A DNA stretch of 64,000 bases from Mesorhabditis belari (lineage: Eukaryota; Nematoda; Chromadorea; Rhabditida; Rhabditidae), in assembly GCA_958450365.1 (NCBI GenBank), contig CAUEEP010000145.1, positions 248,001 to 312,000 on the forward strand, given 5' to 3'. The notes below the pieces were generated by a model. That model had not been told where the DNA came from, searched no databases, and saw only the letters and a list, made by a program, of their open reading frames with translations. Below are positions 32,665-45,086 of the stretch, piece after piece. The translations under genes were made by a program, and so were the position numbers. Position 1 is the stretch's first letter. Every line of letters begins with the position of its first letter.

Positions 32665-32750
32665 TCTGTAAAGAAATATTGTTCGCGTGCTTGGTACTCT
32701 TCACTCAAGACACGTTATTTCTTGTTTCGAGATATCTGATCTCACTTGAA
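32665..32750. repeat. Dispersed 80-base repeat, inverted copy at about 8972-9055
   Basis: The block CGTGCTTGGTACTCTTCACT to GATATCTGATCTCACTTGAA occurs here on plus and near 8975-9045 on minus, almost identical. It may be part of an LTR or other element; I cannot tell which. Confidence 0.7.
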
Positions 32751-33179
32751 CTAAAAACACTTTATTCAATAGCCGACTGACTCGGAATCTTTGGGCTCTC
32801 ACTTGAGCTTTATAGCCCAATTTTCACAGAAAATCGACAATTGAATTAAAAGCGACGATAAAAAACAGAAACAATTTCGTCCTAATTAGGACACAACTTT
32901 CACACAATGAGAGGAAAGTAGAAAGAAAAATGAAAGATAACCAAACCAAATGAACAACAGTTGCCTTATATAGGCCTTAACCCAAGATACTCAGCTAACA
33001 AGCTACAAAACAATAAATGATTTGGGGCGCGAAATAGAATAAAGGCGCACCGATTTCCTCAATACTTTTTCAATTTTTAGGCTGTCAGAGTTAGATAACT
33101 TTTAGTGGCTATTCGCCACACAATCCATCACACCAAGTTGAAGTTACAAGTTGAATAAAACTATTGTTGTCAAGTTTAT

Positions 33180-33712
33180 TGATTACCCTAAAGTCGCGAG
33201 TATAAGTTCTGTTTGGTTTTCGCATGCAAATTGACGGCTGTCTCCGGTGCGGTGTGTCGAGGGTTCGAACCCCGCTGCAGCATAACTTTTTTGCTTTTTA
33301 AGAACAATAATAGAAGTAAATTTAGGGTTATAGTGAGGGTTATAGCAATTTTATGCTGTTATTTGTTGCTCCGGGCGTGGCTCGGCGCGTCCGCCCTGCT
33401 CCTCTCCAGTGCTCAGTCTTATGGATCCCTCCCTGGCCTCTTCATCCGGCCAAAGTCCACGTCGACGGTCGAAAGAGATGCTTTCCAGCGTCTTCTTCAA
33501 CACTATCGTCTGGATGTATCCATGCACATAACAAATAGCAATGGTGATAGGCTGTCACTGATAGGCTGTCACCCTGTAGTATCCCGCGCTCCAAGAACAA
33601 CAATAAAAGTTTATATAACAATAAAAATGTATAAAAACCCAACAAAAAGAAATTCAAAGCAATTAAAGCGAATGTAAATTAAGGCAGAACTTATACTCGA
33701 GACTTTAGGGTA
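33180..33712 (+). mobile_element. Element with 27-base inverted ends and an internal tRNA-like B box
   Basis: The ends are ACCCTAAAGTCGCGAGTATA and the inverse TATACTCGAGACTTTAGGGT. Just inside the left end lies TGTCGAGGGTTCGAACCCCG (33258-33277), a strong pol III B-box-like motif followed by CTGCAGCA. The long plus frame across it (33213-33677) is not supported as a protein. Confidence 0.65.
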
Positions 33713-33991
33713 AATTGCACATTAAATCCATCACAAAATCGCAAAGAAACACAATAAAGTGAAAAAGTAAACGAAGAAAGAACTTGAAATCGTTGATGAA
33801 TTACAGTAATCGCTTTTACAGCAAAATAGATGATCTTGGAGGTCGTCGGTTTCCATTTTGAACTCGCCTTCTTCCTAAAATATTTAATCTTGATATATTT
33901 ACGTTCCATTAGATTTAAATCTAATTTCTAAAACAAGTTAATTCTTGAAATACCTGGCCGACTATTTGACACGAAATTTAAATTTGAGAAT

Positions 33992-34532
33992 TACAGGGTG
34001 CGTCATAATTATTGCAACAAGATACTCAAGGCATTGCACACCAAGAAGTTTCACTGGAAGAAGATTTTTAAACAGAAATAGCTTTATTTAACAGTAACAA
34101 ATAAGGAAACAAGAGATCATTCGATATGACCGCCTTTTGCCTTGATAACATCCCTTAATCGGTTCGGATATGCCTCCACTGTGGCCCGAATGTCATCTTG
34201 AGGAGTCGCCTTCCATCCTTTGGTCAAAGACTTCTTCAAAGAATCCAAACTTGTGTGTTTTCGAGAGCAGACATTAGCCTCTAAGATTGCCCAAATGGAA
34301 AAGTCCATCACATTGAGATCCGGTGAGTTTGGAGGCCATTCATCCTTGGTGATCACTGAGGGAAAGTTGGCCACACACCAGTCCTGAACCGTCTTCTTCG
34401 TGTGAGCGGGAGCTCCATCTTGCATGAAGGCCCAATTTTGATTGTTATTTTGGCTTTACACGCCCATGACATTACATTCTTCTTTAAAACGGTCTTTGAA
34501 CTCTTGTTGCAATAATTATGACGCACCCTGTA
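33992..34532 (-). mobile_element. Internally deleted Tc1-like element with transposase C-terminus
   Basis: TA-flanked ends are CAGGGTGCGTCATAATTATT and its inverse. A minus frame (34425-34117) encodes 102 residues of a DDE_3 transposase: MQDGAPAHTKKTVQDW carries the second Asp, and EWPPNSPDLNVMDFSIW carries the rest of the catalytic core. The frame ends KAKGGHIE with a stop. The N-terminal HTH and first catalytic Asp are deleted. Confidence 0.92.
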
Positions 34533-34805
34533 TAGTCTACATATTTTTAAGCACCTTTTACGAAGAGTTTTGGGAAAAATTTAACTTTTAGTTAGCGTCA
34601 AATTAACGTTACGCGGTGCCGCTCTACTAGGTTGAGGAAAAAGTCCTGAATAAGCTGCGAAAAATTCAATTTTTATGCTCACTTTAATCACAAAAATAAT
34701 AGGAACTATTCCATAAAGTATAGCCCATCATTATCTATGACTTTCATTATTTCAAAGCACTATTTCAAAGCACCTTTACCATCTTGCAACTTTTGATTGA
34801 CTTAC

Positions 34806-34955
34806 AACCGTCTTCTTCGTGTGAGCGGGAGGCAATTAGGCAAGAATAAAGAAAATAGGACGCAACACAACAAAAAAGGGGGCAAAAAAATAAGAAAGCT
34901 GTTTGGAAAACGGTCTTTGAACTCTTGTTGCAATAATTATGACGCATCCTGTATA
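34806..34955. repeat. Partial copy of the same Tc1-like element
   Basis: CCGTCTTCTTCGTGTGAGCG at 34808 and the terminus CTTGTTGCAATAATTATGAC at about 34923-34942 match the element at 33992-34532. The middle differs. Confidence 0.8.
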
Positions 34956-35569
34956 ATAAAACAATCAATTACCTTTTGTATTGCTAATTTTCGTTCTAGG
35001 GAATTTAGCCCGTTAACTGAATACCTTTAACGTTGTTTCCTTTATTAAGTGTTCATTGCGAGAATTTCCTCTTTTCCATTCATTAAAAGGAAAACACTTC
35101 TTACAATTTGAATAAAACTATTGTTTTCAAGTTTATTGATTAAATTGTACATTAATTTGAGAAAAGTTTGTCGATCTTTGATCAGATATTACGATCAATT
35201 AAGAAAGAATCATCTCCTCCTCGAATAAAAAATTGGAAAGTATACAGTCCTCCCAAAAACCAACTTTATTCAATATACCTGACAAATTGCGGTGGTAACC
35301 ACTGGAGAGAGAGAACCACAACCACAGGCCCACGCCGATTTTAGCTGATAGCTTTGCTAAATCAACGAATTTGATGATTGAACTGACTTGTCTGCTTGAT
35401 AGCTTTAGATTGTTCTTGATCTACAAAATTAAATAGAAAAATAGATGGCGGTCAACTGGCATTGATTCGGATCTAGTTTGACAAAAATGTGGCCTTGGTC
35501 TGATCCTAATTTGGATTAATCTGGTCTTAAGGTAGTAAGGCATAAGCCCCTACACTGGCGGCAAGGTTT

Positions 35570-35660
35570 GGTGTAGCTCATTAGTAGATTGGTAGCTAAT
35601 TGGTTCGCCCGGTAAGCGAAAGGTCGTGAGTTCAAATCCCGACGCCGACCAGGTTTTGTA
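35570..35660 (+). other. tRNA-like sequence (SINE head)
   Basis: It contains GTGTAGCTCATTAGTAG, a perfectly paired anticodon-like hairpin TTCGC-CCGGTAA-GCGAA, GTGAGTTCAAATCCC and a final CCGACCA. The D arm is expanded and the loop lacks T33. A related head is on the minus strand at 58966-59045. It is probably retroposon-derived. Confidence 0.55.
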
Positions 35661-35699
35661 TTTCCAGCCCCAACCCAAAAAAGGCCGGCTTTCCAACTC

Positions 35700-35940
35700 A
35701 GGTTCAAGTTCTGAATCTTTCTGAATCTAGCTCAGGTTCTGAATCTCTCTGAATCTAGCGAACGTCTGAATCTTTCTGAATCTAGCGAAGGTTCTGAATC
35801 TCTCTGAATCTAGCCTGGTTCTGAATCTTTCTGAATCTAGCTCAGGTTCTGAATCTCTCTGAATCTAGCTCAGGTTCTGAATCTCTCTGAATCTAGCCTG
35901 CTTCTGAATCTTTCTGAATCTAGCTCAGTTTCTGAATCTG
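35700..35940. repeat. 28-base tandem repeats (TTCTGAATCTCTCTGAATCT)
   Basis: About eight degenerate units, each with AGCTCAGG or AGCCTG(G/C) as spacer. Confidence 0.9.
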
Positions 35941-36162
35941 GTTTTGGTCGGTAAACTCCTGGACCATCCTTGCTAAAACTCGATCATCTAATGTCAACGA
36001 GAGTTCACTAAAGCCTGACTCGAATAAAACCTTAAAACCTTGGAAATTCCCAAATCTTAAACACAATATGAGTTTGGGGATCGACAAAGCAGCCAACCGA
36101 ACACAACAAAATGCTTTTAGCGGTCTTTTAATTGTGTTTTGTACTTGAATCAAATCACTCAC

Positions 36163-36860
36163 ATGTCCATAAGTTGAAAGCCTCGTGCGCCGTTTCCCAC
36201 AAAACTTACAATCCGCCGAGCATTCGACCGTCGTCTAAAAAGAAATAAGTCCGCTTTAGATTTTAATCCTTGAGACATCTAAAAGCTTGCTCATTCAAAA
36301 ATTATTCTTTTTTTTTGATTCAGTTTACGTTCTCGCCACGTACTGGCGAAACAGCATTTTCCCAATTTCGCCACCTTTAGTGACCACCCTCAAGTCCCGA
36401 ATCCGATAAATTTAAGGAACACACTCTAGTAGTTATCCCAAATGCAGAGCAATGTAACGCACCGTTGAAATTAAACTACGGTTTGGCTTGCACATAAACT
36501 GCAGCCATTAAAAACGCTTATTTCCTTTCATTGACCAGCATCATCATCCACAAAATAATGACTTTCAAGAAATAATGATCATTGACTTATGCTTAAGTTA
36601 AGAATTAGAATTTCTGTTATGGGATTAAGTAGTTTAGGTTAGATTTTCAATAGGATTCGTTTCTGGATTTCCAATAGGATTTCCAATAGGATTTCGTTTT
36701 GTGATTGATTGCTTGGATTGTTTGAATAAACCAGTAGATATTTTTTTTTGCTTACCAAATTGCCGTTATGTTTTTGTCCATTCTCCTGAGAATCCACATA
36801 GCATTTGATTGAGGCAGAAATTGGAAAATAAAGGAAAACAATCAATAGGGTAAGTTTCAT
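36163..36860 (-). CDS. ET-module-like secreted protein, first two exons
   Basis: Exon 1 (36860-36756) encodes a signal peptide (MKLTLLIVFLYFPISAS) followed by IKCYVDSQENGQKHNGNL. Exon 2 (36234-36163) encodes TTVECSADCKFCGKRRTRL and STYGH. The spacing CY-V near the start, then VEC...C..C and S-TYG, matches nematode ET-module proteins, which are small extracellular Cys-rich domains of unclear function. A 3' splice site (CTTTCAG) lies 14 bases before the ATG, so SL trans-splicing is possible. The C-terminal exon with the last cysteines was not found. The usual TYGC is TYGH at the exon end. The gene may be incomplete or continue through the repeats at 35.7 kb. Confidence 0.6.
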
Positions 36861-36956
36861 TTTGTTTTTTGAAAATCTGAAAGTTTTCTTTCATAAAAGT
36901 TTTGCCGATAGTTGTGAAAATCAGATTATCGAGCTTTGATAAAGAGGACTGATTCA

Positions 36957-37670
36957 AAAAAAAATTACGCTAATTCTTTGGAAAATAGAAATGTGTGCTG
37001 GGTGAAAATTAAAGCTGATAAGATGGTTTTGAAAGGGTCACTTTTTCGGCTTTGCTTTTAATGTGCTTTTAATGTTTTTAGTGTGTTTGACTTGTTTGAG
37101 ACTGGAAAAATGATTCTGAATGGTACGGACTGATACAAATATTAGCGCTTTTACATTATCCATTACGCTGTGTGCTTAACTTCAAGGAAAATTGAGTTCT
37201 GACATGGTCTGGGTCTAGAAGAACTATTAAGGCCGAGACTTAGAGCTTGTCTGGCTTAGAAGACTGGTTGCTTTAGCTATTTAGCACACCTTTGACAGGT
37301 ACAGGCACACCTTTGACAGGTACAGGCACACCTTTGACAGGTAAAATTGATTTCTGACGTGGCTTAGCCTGGGCTGGTTCCAAAAGAACTGATAAGACCA
37401 GTGCTTGGATCAGCACTATTTTAAATAAACTTTCTTCACTGTGGGTCTGATGATAAAAGTCTGATGGTAAAATGGTAAAAGGGGCGGGCCGCTTTTGCTT
37501 TTGCTTTTGCATGATTATGTTTAGACAATGCTGCTTAACATGGCCCCTATCGTTCAGTGTGGACCAAATAACCTGTAGACCAAGCCAAGCTAAAACCCGG
37601 CCAGAAACAAACAAAAAATAAAGTCTACTATTTAACAACTTTAATTTTCAGAATTATGAAAAGTGTCAAA
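36957..37670. other. Spacer with a 21-base triple repeat
   Basis: Three copies of GGCACACCTTTGACAGGTAC lie at about 37283-37345. A 121-codon minus frame over this region (37638-37273) has a hydrophobic stretch but no splice or family evidence. Confidence 0.5.
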
Positions 37671-38440
37671 TCAAAAAATCGAGAAATTTTGGTAGATAAA
37701 TGTTGGCGAGAATTAGGGCTACAACTCTCTATGACGTATGGAAAAGAATGAGAAGACTTTCTGGACAGCCTAATAGGAATCTTATAGTTCTTTAAAAGTA
37801 TAGCTTACTCGTGAATTGTATTATTTGAGGAAGATTTGAGATACTCATAGTGATGTTTTTGCTAAAAAGCGTTAATTTTCGAGCACTACTGCAGTCTTGC
37901 TCTAGCTTTCACCCGCTCTAACTATACGCCCTAATTCTAGCGACAACTTTTTGGAAAAGTATCTGGGAAATGTCTAATTTATTTCAAAACTGGCAAGTGT
38001 CATCTAGAGAATTATAGCCCTAATTCTCGGTAACATTTATCTACAAAAAACTTCTCGATTGAACTTATAGAACCCATTTAACAAGCACTTTAATTAGCGC
38101 TAGTCAACATCTCTCCGGCGATCTGCCATTTTTCACGATTTTCTACTTGACTTCAACTTTAATTTTGGTTATGCCAGTTCAGCCAAAACAATTAAGTGTG
38201 ATTCTTAATGTTAGTATAGCACTATATTAAACGATATTTTTGAAACGAAATATTGAAAAGATTTTCTTAACAATTTTGAATAGAGAAAAGTGACCAAATG
38301 GCAGATTCGCCGGAGATGTCGACTAGCGCTCATTCAAGCGCTTGTTAAATGAGTTGTATAAGTTCAATCGGGAAGTTTTTGGTAGATAAATGTTGGCGAG
38401 AATTAGGGCTACAACTCTCTATGACGTACGAAAAGGAATG
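37671..38440. repeat. GCGCTCATTCAAGCGC repeat family, inverted and direct copies
   Basis: TTTTTGGTAGATAAATGTTG blocks occur at about 37689 (plus), 38035 (inverse) and 38377 (plus), with GTCGACTAGCGCTCATTCAA at about 38318. The first two form a large palindrome. Confidence 0.75.
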
Positions 38441-39063
38441 ACGTACGTATTTCTATTTAAAACCTAATAAATACACCAATTGAACTATGAGTTGTTTCAT
38501 TAGAAAAATCAATTAATTTTCTGCAAAATAACATTAAAACAAGTGCAAAATGTTTTATGCTTAGATTTTTTGAGAGCTTGAAGTCAAGTAGTCAAAAAGG
38601 GCGGCTCGAAGATTCAGTTTAGACACTTGAATTGTATCAGATTTGAAGTGTAATCAAGCTCTGCCTTGCTAGAGGCTTGAGAATTTCTTCGGCTTCATCA
38701 AAGACAGTGTTTTGGATTGGACTGAATTGGAAAATTGGCCTAACACAACCAAAATCACAAAGACCAACAAAAGAACCGATTTTTGCATTACCGAAACAAT
38801 TTATGATTACTTTTTAAAGCTTTGTAGCTTTACGGAGATTTCATAAAGCCAAAAAATTGAAAGGAAAAATCATACAACAGTTAAACATTCGTACATATCA
38901 TATTGGTTGTTGAAGGCTTTTTCAGAGTTGAGTAGGTGACGTTTCGATCTTTTGAAAAACGACTACTTTATGTTTGAATGAATCGTATGGAAAAGGGATT
39001 TGTAGAAATTGTTCATGCTGTGGAAAAATTCCGCAGTAAAGGCATTTATTGCATTTATTGCAT
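38441..39063. other. 3' flank of the following minus-strand gene
   Basis: No coding exon is seen. Just after the stop at 39064, three close copies of AATAAATGC (minus strand) give several AATAAA signals. Confidence 0.5.
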
Positions 39064-42000
39064 TTATTTGCGTCTTCTAGCGTGCTCAGCGTACTCCTCG
39101 TGGATGATTTTCCATTGACCGTCTTTGTTTTGTGTCCAGATTGCCTTGTAGGGTCCAGAGTACTCGATTTCATCTAAAAGTGAGCTATTGGTAAACTAAA
39201 AGTGAGTTCTGATAGTATTCAGACTTTAGTAAAGTAGCTTAAAGAGCTACATGATCTTTTGGATCATTTGAAAAAGAAACTGCATGTTGATAAAGTAACT
39301 AAACCCACCAGTGACTACTTTCCATGTGTTCTCGTATTGAAGAACGGGAGGGGATCCAGTGAAAGATTCCTAGATTAAATTTTATCAAGGATTTGGCAAA
39401 TAATCTTATTTAAAGCACGTTTAGATTTTAAATCTATAGTGCTTCTACAGTGCTATATTTTAGAACCTTGATATCTATTGGGTTGGTGAATTGAAAACTG
39501 CCGGCTATTGTCATATGTCACAGTTTGAGCACTTTCTTCAAAAGAAACCCATTTTGGTGTCAATGGAAAAGTTGTAGAGAATCAAAAATTAAGCTTATAT
39601 CCAAATTTTCAGAATGATTCAAAAACTGGCATTTCAAGAAATGCCAAATTTACGAATTTTCCCAAAACTTGCATTTTAAGCGAAACTACTAAGTGTATCT
39701 TTTTGAAAATTGGGCCATAAGCCTAATTTTTGATTCCCTACAACTTTTCTATTGACACCAAAATGGGTTTCTTTTGAAGAAAGTGCTCAAACTGGGACAT
39801 CTCCAGTCCTCCATTTTTGAGTCCCACACTTGTCTCACACACAAACCAAATTCTACTACGAAACAGGAATCCGCAAGTTGCCTGTAAAATGGGCAGAAGT
39901 CGTCAATAATAATGGAAACTATTTGGAATGAATTGATGGTTTTATGTTGAATAAATTTTAGTTCAAAGTCCCGCAGTTTTCAATTCACCAACCCAATATT
40001 TATTATAAGTCAGTCAATAAGTAATGAGTCTCTCCTTTATTTACAATTTTCAAAATCAAGCCATAAATCTTTCTGACTTTTTAGTATGATAATTATGAAA
40101 GGATTCACTAGAATTGAGCCTTATTTGATCTTGGTCTGATGGTTGAGCTTTGTGGAGGAATCTTTAGAAGGGTGATAACTTGATTCTAATCTCTTCAAAA
40201 TCTCCTTCAACATTTCTTTCTGTAAGTGACCGCGAACTTTTTTCACAACCTAATATTAGGGTGGTAGGAATGAAACCAGTGCTCATATATCTTTCCAAAA
40301 ATAAAAAGATTGCAAGCCTTAGCTAATAAGTTTTATATACTATTTTCAAAGCCCTGAATCTCCTCTATAAAATAGTGCAAAAAGATTTTGAATTGGATTG
40401 ATTATTGAGGACTTTGGTGTTAAAAAGTAGCCGTAGGCCGAGTCTGGATACGAGATATGAGAATCCAAAAAGTTGAAAGTACAGATAATGATCGCATCCA
40501 TTAGGGTGATGGGAATGAAACCAGAGCTCACATATCTTTCCAAAAGATTATCTTTCCAAAAGATTATCTTTCCAAATAAAAAGATTGCAAGCCTTAACTA
40601 ATAAGTTTTATATACTATTTTAAAGCCGTGAATCTCCTCTACAGAATAGTGCAAAAAAGATTTTGAATTGGATTGGTTATTGAGGACTTTGGTGCTAAAA
40701 AGTAACGGCAGGTCGAGTCTGGACACCTGTGCCTGCTGGCAACTATCGCTTGCACGGATCTTTTCGCTTGCACGGATCAATCTGAAATTTTCCCAGTATA
40801 TTAAGGATAAACATTACTCAATATTTATACCAAAACTCAAACGATCAACTTAGATTCTATCAAGATATAAATCGAAATTTGAAAGTAGCCGTTTTTAGCC
40901 TAAAATGAGGCTTTTTCAAAAAACAAAGATTTACCTCTAGAAGACGAACAAATAAAAGAAGTTCTTTTCGTTATTTTGAAAAAAATTTAATTCCCAGTAT
41001 TTTCTAACGGAGAACTCAGGCATAGCTATTACAAGAAAATGGCCATTTTTGATCTTTCAACTTTAAAGTCATCCAAATCCCCAATAATCAATCCAATTCA
41101 AAATCTTTTTGCACTATTTTATAGAGGAGATTCAAGGCTTTAAAATAGTATATAAAACTTATTAGCTAAGGCTTGCAATCTTTTTATTTTTGAAAAGATA
41201 TGTAAGTGCTGATTTCATTCCAATCACCCTAATATTAGGTTGTGGCAAAAGTTCGCGGTCACTTGCTGAAAGAAATGTTGAAGGAGGTTTTGAAGAAATT
41301 AGAATGAAGTTATTACTCTTCTAAAGATTCCTCCACAAAGCTCAGCCATCAGGCCAAGATCAAATAAAGCTCAATTCTAGTGAACCCTTTCATAGTTATC
41401 AATAATCAATCCAATTCAAAATCTTTTTGCACTATTTTATAGAGGAGATTCAAGGCTTTGAAAATAGTATATAAAACTTATTAGCTAAGGCTTGCAATCT
41501 TTTTATTTTTGAAAAGATATGTGAGTGCTGATTTCATTCGAATCACCCTAATATTTTCTACAAACTTTAAACTCACAGTGATGAATTCGGACTTGGCTGA
41601 GCCGACTTTCTTGCGCGTGTCTTTGATCTCGTCAAAGATTGCTAAAAAGAAGTGATTATAAATTTTAGAATATTCTGAAAAAATATTGAGGAAATTGAGC
41701 TTAAAAATTGACCTTTATGTCCAAGGAAAGCCTTGTTTTTGGCAACAACAACAAGAATGGCGTGTGGATCATACAAATCCTTGAGATCATCGTAATTTCC
41801 GGCATAGATATACTCTTGATACTTCTAAAAAAGAGCTTATTGATTGATTGAAACAAAATGCTGATTGAAAATTGCTTGAAAATATCTTAAAACCCATGAA
41901 ATTGCTTAAAATTACTTAAAAAAAGGGTTACGTTTGGAAAAATTAGAGAAGTTCTTGAAAAATGATTCAGCTAAGAGGCCTTAATTTTCAGAATTCAGCT

Positions 42001-43674
42001 TTGAAGTGTTTAGTGATATTAATTATAATATTAATCAGTTAATCAATGTTAATTGCATTCACATACTGACTATTTTACAGCTGTTTAAAATCAATTAGTT
42101 CTGTTGTAAAACTATTAGGTACATGCATAAGAAATGCGGATTTCAACATTCTCATAAATTTCCAACGATAGAAACCTGATATCGATGAATGTTATATACT
42201 ATTTGAAAGTTGTAAATCTCCTCTACAAAATAGGCTAAAACGTGTTTCAATTGATCGAAGCATTGAAGAAATTTCGAGGGCAAAATGCGAGTGACCAAAA
42301 AAGGGCACTTTTTGAAAACCCCACTTTCACAAGAGTTCGTTTTTGACTATATAGTGGAAAATGACCGCCCTAAAATCATTATCCTAAAAATGTCATTCAA
42401 AATAATTAAGAGTTGGGATCATTTCATGGGAAAACTTTGCTTTTACAAAAATTTTTCTTTTTTGTGAAAAAGCGGGTTTTTTTGACAATTTTGAGGGTTT
42501 TGAAATTGCGCTCTATCTAAATTTCTGTGAATGCATTTCCGTTAAATTTTTTTAATGAATTGATATATGGTTATCCTTTTTTTTAAATCTTCAATTTTGG
42601 GGAGCTAACTCTATTTTGACCACACTAAACTTGTCCCTAAAGCGACTCGATTTCTTTTTTGGTCACTCGCATTTCGCCCTCGAAATTTCTTCAATGCTTC
42701 GATCAATTGAAACACGTTTTAGCCTATTTTGTAGAGGAGATTTACAACTTTCAAATAGTTTATAACTTTTATCGATATCAGGTTTCTATCGTTGGAAATT
42801 TATGAGAATGTTGAAATCCGCATTTCTTATGCATGTACCTAATAGTTTTACAACAGAACTAATTGATTTTAAACAGCTGTAAAATAGTCAGTATGTGAAT
42901 GCAATTAACATTGATTAACTGATTAATATTATAATTAATATTATAATTAATATTATAATTAATATTATAATTAATATTATAATTAATATTATAATTAATA
43001 TTATAATTAATATTATAATTAATATTATAATTAATATTATAATTAATATTATAATTAATATTATAATTAATATTATAATTAATATTACTAAACACTTTAT
43101 AGCTGAATCCTGAAAATTAAGGCCTCTTAGCTGCATCATTTTTGAAGAAGTTCTCTAATTTTTGGTTTATATCCGAACAACCTAATAGATTTCGAGCTTT
43201 AGCTTTAAAAGCTTTAGCATCTGAAACAATTGAGTTAGGCTAGATATACTTTGACCACGTTAGACTTGTCCCTAAAGTGACTCGATTCCTTTTTTGGTCA
43301 CTCGCATTTCGCCCTCGAAATTTCTTCAATGGTTCGATCAATTGAAACACGTTTTAGCCTATTTTGTAGAGGAGATTTACAACTTTCAAATAGTTTATAA
43401 CATTCATCGATATCAGGTTTCTATCGTTGGAAATTTATGAAAATGTTGAAATCCGCATTTCTTATGCATGTACCTAATAGCTGTGATTTCAGCTTTTGTT
43501 TGCCTTTTATTGGCGGGTATTTCAATGTATTAGTGTGCTAAGTTATAAATTTACAAATTTGAAAGCAAAAATTGTCACCTTAATAAGTGGGGCAAGAGTC
43601 AAAGCTGCCTTTGACGTGTCATCAGCCAAAACGGCTATCCCCACGAAGAGAAGACTCAGAATGGCTCTCTGCAT
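39064..43674 (-). CDS. Secreted NTF2-like (DUF4440/SnoaL-type) protein A, complete
   Basis: This is a small cone-fold domain of unknown role, probably extracellular. Five exons in phase (43674-43579, 41824-41713, 41641-41577, 39369-39309, 39173-39064) encode 147 aa. It starts with a signal peptide (MQRAILSLLFVGIAVLA). The domain shows EYIYAGNYDDLKDLYDPHA, AIFDEIKDTRKKVGSAKSEF, a strand VLQYENTWKVV, GPYKAIWTQNKDGQWKIIHE and the basic end HARRRK. Internal exon lengths (112, 65, 61) equal those of paralogue B at 47-50 kb. The ATG is three bases after ATTTCAG, suggesting trans-splicing. Introns 1 to 3 hold large palindromic elements. The ligand or enzyme activity cannot be told from sequence. Confidence 0.85.
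39476..39998. repeat. Mariner-derived palindromic MITE in intron 3 of gene A
   Basis: The ends are TATTGGGTTGGTGAATTGAA and its inverse, and the right half keeps the mariner C-terminal coding remnant KLPVKWAEVVNNNGNYLE. It is the same family as 12691-13222 and 47493-48175. Confidence 0.9.
40250..41560. repeat. Cluster of ATTAGGGTG(A/G)T MITE copies
   Basis: Blocks CAAAAAGATTTTGAATTGGA, AGCTAATAAGTTTTATATAC and ATATCTTTCCAAA recur in both orientations at about 40256-40500, 40500-40720, 41085-41235 and 41400-41555, forming nested palindromes. They lie between exons 4 and 3 of gene A. Confidence 0.8.
41905..43183. repeat. 1.3 kb nested palindrome with an inner MITE
   Basis: The outer arms (about 41930-42112 and 42846-43170) mirror each other (AAGAGGCCTTAATTTTCAG, GTTAATTGCATTCACATACT). 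The core 42113-42846 is a MITE with ends TTAGGTACATGCATAAGAAA and the inverse. The right outer arm is expanded by the ATTAATATTATA array. It lies in intron 1 of gene A. Confidence 0.85.
42920..43088. repeat. 12-base array (ATAATTAATATT)n
   Basis: About 14 perfect units of a self-complementary 12-mer. The left arm of the surrounding palindrome has only about one and a half units, so the array expanded after the palindrome formed. Confidence 0.95.
43282..43482. repeat. Solo right half of the TTAGGTACATGC MITE
   Basis: It matches the right arm of the 42113-42846 element, ending GCATTTCTTATGCATGTACC then TAATA. It lies about 100 bases from exon 1 of gene A. Confidence 0.85.
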
Positions 43675-45086
43675 CGCCTGAAATCATAATAATTGTAAAT
43701 ATTTTGTTAAAAATTAGATTTAATACAAAAATTAATCAAAAATTAAAATTACAAATCAATTTCTGATCAGGAAAAGGATCATTTTGTTGGATGGCTTATT
43801 GACTTTTTTATTGTTTTTGAAATCATAAAAATCGATCAGGTCAAGGACTTTCATTTGATCACAAATTAATGGGCTGATCAAAACTCGCTGCTTTTTTTGC
43901 CTGCCTGCCTGCCTGACAAGTACGAGATTTTTTACGAGATAACTCTACTACCGCAATCCTATGAAAGCCACGGTAATCCTTAAGTACCGTACTCCGTGAA
44001 AGCTACCGTAAAGGTTGACACGTTTTAGAAAGGACATTAGTTGAGAGGAGCTTACTGAACTTACAATGATTACAATTACAATGAGCTTACTGAACTTACA
44101 AAATACAATGAGGTGATTGCTCGAAAGTTGCTGTATCTACAGTATTTTGAAACTACAGCTACAGTAGGCCTACAGTAGCCCACAGTAGCCTACAGTAAGT
44201 CTAGAGCAAGCCTAGAATAGCCTAAGCCTACCGTAGTCTACAGTAGGCCTAAAGCAAGCCTTGAATGGCTCAAGCCTAAGCGTAGCCGAAAATGGGGGTT
44301 CAGCTCAAACCCAAATAGACCAAATAGGCGCTAGCCTTCGCACTAATTCCAAGCCTACAGTAGCCTGCAGTAAGCCTGGAATACCCATTAACAGCCTACG
44401 CAATTCCAAAGTAAGCCTAGAAGAGACCAAAAAACAGCTGTAAACCTAGAACAGGCCACAGTAAGCCCACAGTACTCCAAGTACGCAACGACCTAGAATA
44501 GGGTCTAGTACATAAAATTGTATATAGTACTGAATTATAAGACGCAAATTTCGTGGGTGTCTGTTTGTTTTTAGTACTTGAAATAGTTTAACAAAGACTT
44601 ACTGGTGATACTGAGAGACAAACAAATGATGTTTTTCACGTCATTTTTCAACGTATTTACGCGCAAATCTCCATCCCCCGAACCTCTAATGACAAATTTG
44701 TGCAAGAAATCCAAATTTTCATCTGAATCCCCACTATTTTTTTATGTTCTGCTCTTGTAGACGAGACTTTTTTGTGAATTTTTGTGAATCGCAACGAGCT
44801 CTTACCGATTTTTCCATAATTTCTTGCGTTTTTGTTCCGTAAAGGCTTTGTAGGTGTTCTTGACAGATCGAAAAAACTCTTGAATTTGTAATAAAGGAAA
44901 ATCATGAGAGAGTTTTGGATACAGTTAGATAAAAAATAACTTTATGACAAATTTAGCGTGCTATCTATGGAATTGGGTGTTTTTGGCTATAGTTAGCTTT
45001 CAAAATGTTCATTTTCTGTTGTTTTGGAATAAAACTGAAAATAGAGCTTGAATATAAAAGTAGGAAACTGATCACAAATAACATTA
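43675..45086. other. Upstream region with a degenerate CTACAGTA-rich array
   Basis: Sequence from about 44130 to 44500 is made of variants of GCCTACAGTA(G/A). No coding exon is supported elsewhere in this interval. Confidence 0.55.

Noticed and set aside
33213..33677. 154-codon plus-strand frame
   Set aside because: It spans a tRNA-like B box inside a TIR element; the apparent peptide is typical of translated tRNA-like DNA.
35516..35707. Minus frame containing RRRDLNSRPFAYRA
   Set aside because: This peptide type is the antisense reading of a tRNA-like sequence, here the head at 35570-35660.
37273..37638. 121-codon minus-strand frame with a hydrophobic segment
   Set aside because: It runs through a 21-base triple repeat and has no splice, start or family support.
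42859..43139. Frames of NINYNINY and IILIIILI repeats
   Set aside because: Translation of the 12-base AT array only.
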